Source of the DNA: Candidatus Atribacteria bacterium
GTDB taxonomy: Bacteria > Atribacterota > Phoenicimicrobiia > Phoenicimicrobiales > Stramentimicrobiaceae
NCBI GenBank assembly: GCA_016934875.1
Contig: JAFGSC010000091.1
Location: forward strand, 1-7,593
Direction of reading: 5' to 3'
Length of the DNA stretch: 7,593 nt
Shown piece by piece: positions 1 through 3,805 of the stretch (positions are counted from its first letter, which is position 1; each line of letters begins with the position of its first letter). Position numbers and translations under genes: made by a program. Below the pieces are notes generated by a model that was given only the letters and a program-made list of their open reading frames with translations, made no database searches and was not told the origin of the DNA.

Positions 1-1182
1 CACCCCGTATTGATTGGCCAGTTCAGCCACATGCTTGGTGCCGATAATATTACTGCTGATCGCCTCATCGGGATGATATTCCATCATTGGCACATGCTTA
101 TAAGCGGCCGCATGAAAAACCACTTCCGGCTTAAAGTTTTTGAATAGCTTATCCATCTTTTCTCGGTCTCTAATGTCTGCCACCAGCAATTCAATCTCTA
201 AATCCGGCCATTTCTCTTTCAGCTCAAGATTGACCTGAAAAAGCCCATATTCACTGTGATCCAATAAAATTAATTTCTGGGGTGCAAATCGACAAATCTG
301 CCGGCCGAGTTCTTTCCCGATAGAGCCGCCTCCCCCGGTGACCAAGACCCTTTTTCCCTTTAAATAATGGCTAATCTTCTCTAAATTTAACTTTACCGAT
401 TTTCTGCCCAATAAATCTTCGATACTGACCTGCCGAATCCGAGAAACACTGGCCTCCCCATTGATCAACTCATTCAGTCCGGGCAAGGTCCTGATCTTCA
501 CTTTCTTATTTTTTATTTGATCGATGACGCTTCTGATCTCTTGACCACTGGCTGAGGGAATGGCGATAATCACTTTATTGATCTGCTCTTTTTCTAAAAC
601 ACCATTGATCTCCTTAACACTCCCTAATACCTTTATATTATGAATTCTTTTTCCAATCTTCTCCGGATCATCATCCGCAAAACCCACGATCTTACCTAAA
701 CTTGGGTTTCTGATGATCTGCTGGGAAATAGCCACCCCAGCATCCCCTGCGCCGACAATTATTATTCGGTCTTCTCCTTTTTTAAAAATACCATCCCTCT
801 CACTATATATCCGCCAGGCTAATCGGCTTCCTCCGATCAGGGCCAGACTAAAAAACCAGGTTAGGGCAAGGACCGTAGGGAGGAAAACCATCCCCTTGAT
901 CCCAGTTAAATATAATACTGAAACCAACATGACTCCGGTCACTATTTCGGCGATGAGAAAAAGATCGCCAATACTTAAATATCTCCATATTCTTTTATTT
1001 AATTTCAAAATCAGGGCAAATAAAAGAAAAGAAATAGAAAGGTAAAGGAATAATTCTCGGTAAACATAAAGATAGGTACTCCAATCCTTTCCATAGGCTA
1101 AAATCAAGGAAAGCATTAAAGCAATATTTATAGAGAGTAAATCCAGAATCACCCAACTATGTTTTGTAAAATATTTTTCCAA
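1..1182 (-). CDS. FlaA1/CapD-type membrane NDP-sugar dehydratase/epimerase, N-terminal part (runs off left edge)
   Basis: The frame stays open from the TTG at 1182 down to base 1, giving 394 codons with no stop; relatives usually have 600-650 residues, so about the C-terminal third lies outside. The protein starts LEKYFTKHSWVILDLLS. About four hydrophobic segments fall near residues 10-30, 43-60, 74-93 and 98-118, with the family hallmark RIWRYLSIGDL between the second and third. A first nucleotide-binding region (CoA-binding-like) follows with GAGDAG at residues 144-149. The short-chain dehydrogenase domain begins with TGGGGSIG at 282-289, then LLDHSEYGLF and HAAAYKHVPMME (from residue 357). 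This family converts UDP-GlcNAc-type sugars at the inner membrane to supply capsule, O-antigen or protein glycosylation. The catalytic Ser-x-Lys region is outside the window, so 4,6-dehydratase versus epimerase cannot be decided. The TTG is the only reasonable start: an in-frame TAG lies four codons upstream and an AGAAGGA site sits 7 nt away. A c-di-GMP riboswitch precedes it. Confidence 0.95.
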   Translation of the reverse strand, partial: MEKYFTKHSWVILDLLSINIALMLSLILAYGKDWSTYLYVYRELFLYLSISFLLFALILKLNKRIWRYLSIGDLFLIAEIVTGVMLVSVLYLTGIKGMVFLPTVLALTWFFSLALIGGSRLAWRIYSERDGIFKKGEDRIIIVGAGDAGVAISQQIIRNPSLGKIVGFADDDPEKIGKRIHNIKVLGSVKEINGVLEKEQINKVIIAIPSASGQEIRSVIDQIKNKKVKIRTLPGLNELINGEASVSRIRQVSIEDLLGRKSVKLNLEKISHYLKGKRVLVTGGGGSIGKELGRQICRFAPQKLILLDHSEYGLFQVNLELKEKWPDLEIELLVADIRDREKMDKLFKNFKPEVVFHAAAYKHVPMMEYHPDEAISSNIIGTKHVAELANQYGV

Positions 1183-1189
1183 GGTTATA

Positions 1190-1209
1190 TCCTTCTATCT
1201 ATGATAGGA
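1190..1209 (-). promoter_or_regulatory. Ribosome binding site of the TTG-started gene, with possible sequestering hairpin
   Basis: On the minus strand AGAAGGA (1196-1190) lies 7 nt before the TTG at 1182 and decides this unusual start. Just upstream, CTATC-ATA-GATAG (1207-1195) can form a small hairpin. TCCT (1209-1206) can instead pair with the AGGA of the ribosome binding site. This is a plausible translational expression platform for the aptamer about 30 nt upstream. The pairing is short, so the switching model is inference. Confidence 0.5.
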
Positions 1210-1238
1210 ATTTTTAGGGCAAATAGAGTAAAAAAAAT

Positions 1239-1339
1239 AAAGTTGGTAGTTTGGCTGTCATAGCAATCTTAGTCAAAGACTACCTTAGACCCGGAACTTT
1301 GCGCCCTATCCTTTTGGATAGTTTACCCTTTGCAACTTT
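1239..1339 (-). promoter_or_regulatory. Cyclic-di-GMP-I (GEMM-I) riboswitch aptamer 1
   Basis: Read on the minus strand. P1 is AAAGUUG (1339-1333) pairing with CAACUUU (1245-1239). Between them lie the conserved GGGUAAAC, a six-pair stem CUAUCC/GGAUAG capped by AAAA, GGGCGCAAAG, the tetraloop-receptor-like GGGUCUAAG, CUAUGACAGCC and CUACC. The bases equivalent to Vc2 G20 (in GGGU), A47 (GCAAAG) and C92 (CUACC) are all present, which predicts c-di-GMP binding. A run of eight U follows P1 (AUUUUUUUU), and the ribosome binding site of the FlaA1/CapD gene lies about 40 nt further on, so either termination or translation could be switched. The loop is AAAA where GNRA is usual. Confidence 0.93.
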
Positions 1340-1705
1340 TTATATTTGTTAACTTTATTCTACTATATTATTCCCTAATTTGGAAGATTTTAGACAAGAT
1401 TGTAAAAGGCTAGATTAAATGGTTTTTAAGTCACCGATTCTCCAATTATCCGAATCCTGAAAACAGATCATTGATTTTTCTTATCTGAAAACCTGTAATA
1501 TTAAAGTAGCCTATTCTCTTTTTCTTCTTTTCGTCTTTTCGTCTAAAAACTAAAAACTTTTTCCTTATAGCTTATGAGTTTGTAACTGAGGATCAAGGAG
1601 ATCTTTTTTCACTCCTTCTTCTCGCTCAAGCATTCCTAAAGCTTAGAAATAAATAATTATTTTACTTAGTATCTCTTTTTTGTTTATTATAGTAAATATT
1701 TATAA
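1340..1705. other. Non-coding leader region upstream of aptamer 1
   Basis: No convincing gene is visible on either strand. The stretch is AT-rich, with a pyrimidine-rich patch of repeated TCTTTTCG units near 1515-1545. It is probably the long untranslated leader of the minus-strand FlaA1/CapD transcript. Small inverted repeats, such as AAGGAG/CTCCTT near 1595-1620, are too short to name. Confidence 0.5.
1686..1691 (-). promoter_or_regulatory. Possible -10 box for the FlaA1/CapD leader transcript
   Basis: The minus strand reads a perfect TATAAT at 1691-1686, directly downstream of repeat copy 1. No good -35 hexamer sits 16-18 nt upstream, so the promoter would need an activator or may be chance in AT-rich DNA. 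A start here would give a leader of about 340 nt before aptamer 1. Confidence 0.3.
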
Positions 1706-1842
1706 ATTGCGTATCGAGTCAAAATCAATATAACCTATACCGTATTCGGAACCTTACTTTGTTGGCAAATATAATAACTCCATTTAAATTATTCCCTAAA
1801 AATATTATTTTTAGGCATTTTTGATATAAAAATTCGTATTGC
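1706..1842. repeat. Regulatory-looking direct repeat, copy 1
   Basis: This matches 3276-3412 without gaps at an offset of exactly 1570. Conserved blocks are ATTGCGTAT (1706-1714), a 23-bp block at 1723-1745 with one difference that ends in ATACCGTAT, and 1791-1842 with about five differences. The middle (1746-1790) matches only about half the time. The last block contains a perfect palindrome at 1795-1815 centred on 1805. It lies upstream (minus strand) of the leader of the FlaA1/CapD gene, so it may be a regulator-binding module. Confidence 0.75.
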
Positions 1843-1909
1843 CTAAAATCAGAATATAAAGATGATAGACTAGCGCAGTAATACAAGGATAGGAAATATC
1901 GAAAAATTA

Positions 1910-1946
1910 GGGGACAGGTCTCATTTTATTTTAGAGACCTGTCCCC
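1910..1946. terminator. REP-like 13-bp hairpin, probable terminator of the lipoprotein gene
   Basis: GGGGACAGGTCTC (1910-1922) pairs perfectly with GAGACCTGTCCCC (1934-1946) around an 11-nt AT loop. On the minus strand it lies 44 nt past the stop of the lipoprotein gene and is followed by TAATTTTTC; on the plus strand ATTTTTT follows. It could end transcription from either side. Hairpins of the GGGGACAGG...CCTGTCCCC type resemble REP sequences linked to REP-associated tyrosine transposases in many genomes, but no transposase or second copy is visible here. Confidence 0.65.
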
Positions 1947-1990
1947 ATTTTTTACAGGTTTTTTAAATCATGTTACTTTTTTCTAAGGTA

Positions 1991-2521
1991 TTATTTACAT
2001 TCCACTGCAAAGTGGGCGAAGATATAGAACTTGCCGTCATCATCGTAGAATGGAACTCCAAAGTCCTGATTGTCGTCCTTACCGGGTTTGGCAGTAAAGT
2101 CCGGGTTATTACTGATACCCAGATGCTCGTCAACTACCTCAAATGTATCATCAATCCAATATGTCGCGGTATAAGAGCCATCCAAATTATTATTAATATA
2201 GTATTCACCCATGACGGTGGGGCCGTTCTTTGGATTACCTGCTACGATCCAGTAGCCACCATCCTCAGGGTACTCAGGGTACCCAGGGTACGTGTTGACA
2301 TCGTCACTGTAACCGTAGCTATTGTACATAAACCAGGTACCTTTGGGCTTGATAGGGGTGCCCAATCCGGTTGCGGTGTCGCTTTGAACGCAATCACACT
2401 TGTAGAGGTCGCCATCTGTATTAACAGTAGCTGGGCTAGAGATTTTAACGATATCGCCACAGCCGGTGAAAAGCAAGCCCAAAATTAAAGCTGATACAAT
2501 TAAAATAAATATTTTCTTCAT
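1991..2521 (-). CDS. Predicted lipoprotein of unknown function under tandem c-di-GMP riboswitches
   Basis: The gene encodes 176 residues starting MKKIFILIVSALILG. Two lysines and a hydrophobic stretch end in LLFTGC, so cleavage and lipidation at Cys21 are likely; Phe at -3 is a weaker lipobox residue than Leu. The mature part is acidic and rich in Tyr, Asp and Gly, with CDC at 42-44 and a penultimate Cys175. A YPG-YPE-YPE triplet repeat lies at 78-86, and a C-terminal segment reads VPFYDDDGKFYIFAHFAVEC. I recognise no family. The overall look is a small secreted beta-rich protein. The ATG is preceded by AGAAAGGAAG at 9 nt spacing. A leader with two GEMM-I aptamers suggests a role in attachment, matrix or surface behaviour, but that is inference from context. 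The plus-strand frame opposite is a shadow. Confidence 0.88.
   Translation of the reverse strand: MKKIFILIVSALILGLLFTGCGDIVKISSPATVNTDGDLYKCDCVQSDTATGLGTPIKPKGTWFMYNSYGYSDDVNTYPGYPEYPEDGGYWIVAGNPKNGPTVMGEYYINNNLDGSYTATYWIDDTFEVVDEHLGISNNPDFTAKPGKDDNQDFGVPFYDDDGKFYIFAHFAVECK
2264..2290 (-). repeat. Three 9-bp tandem repeats inside the lipoprotein gene
   Basis: Three in-frame units of TACCCTGRG encode YPG, YPE and YPE (residues 78-86). The near-identity at DNA level points to recent slippage or duplication, so repeat number may vary between strains. Confidence 0.8.
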
Positions 2522-2557
2522 AATAAAAAACTTCCTTTCTTTTAAATATTAAAATAC

Positions 2558-2579
2558 AGAATAAAACTACTTTTATTCT
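2558..2579 (-). promoter_or_regulatory. AT-rich hairpin between aptamer 2 and the lipoprotein start
   Basis: On the minus strand AGAATAAAA (2579-2571) pairs with TTTTATTCT (2566-2558) around GTAG, nine pairs, followed by GTATTTTAATATTT. It may be a weak terminator or part of the expression platform of aptamer 2. In addition, the 3' side of P1 (CCAACUU) could pair with the UUGG at 2586-2583 instead of closing the aptamer, which would be a switching mechanism. Confidence 0.45.
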
Positions 2580-2593
2580 TTAACCAATACTAA

Positions 2594-2687
2594 AAGTTGG
2601 AAGTTTGGCAATCATATCTAAAAAGCTTAGACTGTAGACCCATAACTTTGCGTCCTATCCTTTCGAATAGTTTGCCTTTATCAACCT
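2594..2687 (-). promoter_or_regulatory. Cyclic-di-GMP-I (GEMM-I) riboswitch aptamer 2
   Basis: Read on the minus strand. P1 is AGGUUG (2687-2682) with CAACUU (2599-2594). Then come AAAGGCAAAC, the stem CUAUUC/GGAUAG with a GAAA tetraloop, GGACGCAAAG, GGGUCUA, a variable arm UCUAA/UUAGA, then AUAUGAUUGCC and CUUCC. The equivalents of G20, A47 and C92 are present. It lies 72 nt before the lipoprotein ATG, which makes it the proximal control element of that gene. Confidence 0.93.
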
Positions 2688-2702
2688 ACTATTTTTAAAG
2701 TC

Positions 2703-2713
2703 ATCACCTCCCC
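2703..2713 (-). promoter_or_regulatory. Strong Shine-Dalgarno-like tract before aptamer 2
   Basis: The minus strand reads GGGGAGGTGAT, close to a perfect complement of the 16S rRNA 3' end, 15 nt before aptamer 2. The following ATG opens only a seven-codon frame (ATG ACT TTA AAA ATA GTA GGT, then TGA) that ends inside P1. A related GAGGAGGTAAT lies 20 nt before aptamer 3 (3057-3047). The role is unknown: leader translation, or an anti-terminator partner. Confidence 0.4.
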
Positions 2714-2929
2714 ATTTTTTCCTCTACTCTTCAGAAAAATAACCAGAAAAGGGTTACAATCTTATGATAATTTTTCTTCATCTCTTGACTGTAATGATTA
2801 CGATATAGTCATTCCTCTTTTGCTTTTGGGTATGTTTTATATTGCATAGATAGTACGTTTATCATTTGATTTTCTGATTAATCATTTTGTAAAGGTTACA
2901 ATAATCAGTAAGATATGAATGAAGGCATA
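2714..2929 (-). other. Non-coding spacer between aptamers 3 and 2, with nested hairpin
   Basis: No frame longer than about 18 codons is found here. Just after aptamer 3 (minus strand) CTGATTA (2908-2902) pairs with TAATCAG (2880-2874). Inside it TTGTAA (2901-2896) pairs with TTACAA (2892-2887) around a 3-nt loop, leaving a 6-nt bulge (2886-2881). No U-run follows, so this is not an ordinary intrinsic terminator; it may be the expression platform of aptamer 3. The rest shows nothing I can name. Confidence 0.5.
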
Positions 2930-3026
2930 AAGCAGGTAGTCCGGCGATCCCGTTTAATGGGGTTGATAGAATGGGGACCCGTGACTTTGCGCCCCATCTT
3001 TACAGATGGTTTACCTTTTTCAACTT
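2930..3026 (-). promoter_or_regulatory. Cyclic-di-GMP-I (GEMM-I) riboswitch aptamer 3
   Basis: Read on the minus strand. P1 is AAGUUG (3026-3021) facing CUGCUU (2935-2930), with one U-U mismatch and one G-U pair. Then come AAAGGUAAACC, the stem CCAUCU/AGAUGG with a GUAA (GNRA) loop, GGGCGCAAAG, CACGGGUCCC, and GGGAUCGCCGGACUACC. The equivalents of G20, A47 and C92 are present. Its second arm is longer than in aptamers 1 and 2 and lacks the UCUAAG receptor-like motif. It is distal in a tandem leader: aptamer 2 lies 242 nt downstream and there is no gene between them. Confidence 0.9.
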
Positions 3027-3085
3027 AAAGCTTTTTACTCGATATGATTACCTCCTCAGTATTAGAAAAGATCGCTTCTATTTGT

Positions 3086-3102
3086 CTTAAGTGATACTTA
3101 AG
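3086..3102. promoter_or_regulatory. 17-bp palindrome upstream of aptamer 3
   Basis: CTTAAGT-GAT-ACTTAAG is a perfect 7-bp inverted repeat with a 3-nt centre. It sits about 60 bp upstream of aptamer 3 on the minus strand, next to a weak AAGACA/TAATAC promoter-like pair. It could be an operator or a leader hairpin. Confidence 0.4.
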
Positions 3103-3225
3103 ATTTTAAAATAACTTCTTTTGTGGTGTAATAATGTGGTTTCTATTATAGTGTAGGTTTATGGTCTGTTTTGTTATTTATTTTATTTTATCTGTTTATG
3201 GCCTCTTACCATTCCTGACACTAAT

Positions 3226-3253
3226 ATTATAGCATCTTTTTTTTTAAATACAA
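3226..3253 (-). promoter_or_regulatory. Candidate sigma70 promoter for the lipoprotein/tandem-riboswitch transcript
   Basis: On the minus strand TTGTAT (3253-3248) is separated by 16 nt from TATAAT (3231-3226), which is preceded by TG plus one base (extended -10, TGCTATAAT). An A-tract fills the spacer. Transcription would begin near 3219, about 190 nt before aptamer 3. A second bare TATAAT lies at 3150-3145. Repeat copy 2 lies just upstream of the -35 box. Confidence 0.5.
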
Positions 3254-3275
3254 AAAAATTTTTAGCTAAAAAAGT

Positions 3276-3412
3276 ATTGCCTATTAAGGCATAATCAATA
3301 TAACCCATACCGTATCCACAAGTTTGCTTGATGGGCAGATACACTGTGCCTATTTATCGTATTCCCTAAAAATGTCATTTTTAGACATTTTTGATATTAA
3401 AATTCCTATTGC
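3276..3412. repeat. Regulatory-looking direct repeat, copy 2
   Basis: This is the partner of 1706-1842 at a constant 1570-bp offset. Conserved parts are ATTGCCTAT (3276-3284), the block ending ATACCGTAT (3293-3315), and 3361-3412 with the palindrome CTAAAAATG-T-CATTTTTAG (3366-3384, centre 3375). Relative to copy 1, the A/T pair flanking the centre has become G/C on both sides, so the symmetry is kept. It lies directly upstream of the candidate promoter of the lipoprotein transcript. Confidence 0.75.
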
Positions 3413-3415
3413 GAT

Positions 3416-3447
3416 TTGCGTATTAATTCCAAAGCCATATACCGTAT
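3416..3447. repeat. Partial third copy of the repeat's left block
   Basis: TTGCGTAT (3416-3423) and ATACCGTAT (3439-3447) recur here next to copy 2, but the distance between them is 7 bp shorter than in the full copies. ATAC-C-GTAT is itself a small palindrome, so this may be an additional binding site. Confidence 0.4.
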
Positions 3448-3507
3448 CACTCATAAGGAACCTAATTTTACCTACCTATCGGTAAAGTTTTTGTGTAGTT
3501 GTTTGGA

Positions 3508-3554
3508 TATAATTTAGAACCTCTTTTCTCTTTAAGACTTAGTTCTAAATTATA
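3508..3554. promoter_or_regulatory. 13-bp inverted repeat containing TATAAT on both strands
   Basis: TATAATTTAGAAC (3508-3520) and GTTCTAAATTATA (3542-3554) are perfect inverted copies around a 21-nt pyrimidine-rich loop. Each arm starts with a -10-like TATAAT in its own direction. The plus-strand one could drive the carbamoyltransferase operon about 300 bp away, though no good -35 is present. It may equally be a leader hairpin or a regulator site. Confidence 0.4.
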
Positions 3555-3668
3555 CCTTCTTTACCATTTAGGATTAGTCCACTTTTATCTTTTAAATCAT
3601 TAAAAAACAGTACACTTTTAAATTTTAAATAACAAAAAGGAAAATTTTGTTGAAAGGCGGTGAAGAAA

Positions 3669-3719
3669 ATGGTAAAATTGAACGTAGATTCTACAAGATT
3701 CATCATAAAAATTAGATGA
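3669..3719 (+). CDS. Possible 16-residue leader peptide before the carbamoyltransferase operon
   Basis: ATG at 3669 opens a 16-codon frame (MVKLNVDSTRFIIKIR) ending in TGA. It is preceded by AAGGCGGTG, one base off an ideal ribosome binding site, at 6 nt spacing. The second half of the frame forms the left arm and loop of the 16-bp hairpin at 3689-3730. A leader peptide whose translation opens the hairpin is conceivable. The frame is short and may be chance. Confidence 0.3.
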   Translation: MVKLNVDSTRFIIKIR

Positions 3720-3730
3720 ATCTTGTAGAA
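3689..3730 (+). repeat. Perfect 16-bp inverted repeat upstream of the carbamoyltransferase
   Basis: TTCTACAAGATTCATC (3689-3704) and GATGAATCTTGTAGAA (3715-3730) flank a 10-nt AT loop. A perfect 16-bp stem is unlikely by chance. No U-run follows, so it is not a standard terminator. It lies 75 bp before the gene start. Candidates are an attenuator or RNA-stability hairpin, an operator, or a remnant of a small mobile element. Confidence 0.8.
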
Positions 3731-3733
3731 GTC

Positions 3734-3766
3734 TGTCTGAAGTTTGTTCGCACGGGTTTTCGGACA
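3734..3766 (+). repeat. Second, weaker hairpin just upstream of the carbamoyltransferase
   Basis: TGTCTGAA (3734-3741) can pair with TTCGGACA (3759-3766), eight pairs including one G-U, around a 17-nt loop. It follows the strong hairpin almost directly and together they fill the leader of the operon. Its function is unknown. Confidence 0.4.
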
Positions 3767-3805
3767 TAGAAATAATGGAAATTGTGTGTCATAAAAAGGA
3801 AAAAT

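Noticed and set aside
713..1045. A 110-codon plus-strand frame
   Set aside because: It lies opposite the FlaA1/CapD gene, whose frame shows clear family motifs; the plus-strand translation shows none.
1970..2488. A 172-codon plus-strand frame opposite the lipoprotein gene
   Set aside because: The minus-strand frame has a signal peptide, ribosome binding site and riboswitches; the plus-strand one has no ribosome binding site and reads as an antisense shadow.
3467..3486. TTTACC/GGTAAA hairpin followed by a T-rich stretch
   Set aside because: Six AT-rich pairs with an 8-nt loop are expected often in such DNA, and no gene ends nearby.
3782..3805. TTG start extending the carbamoyltransferase by eight residues
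   Set aside because: The family normally begins at the MKNILGLSAFYHDSA segment, and the ribosome binding site fits the ATG at 3806.
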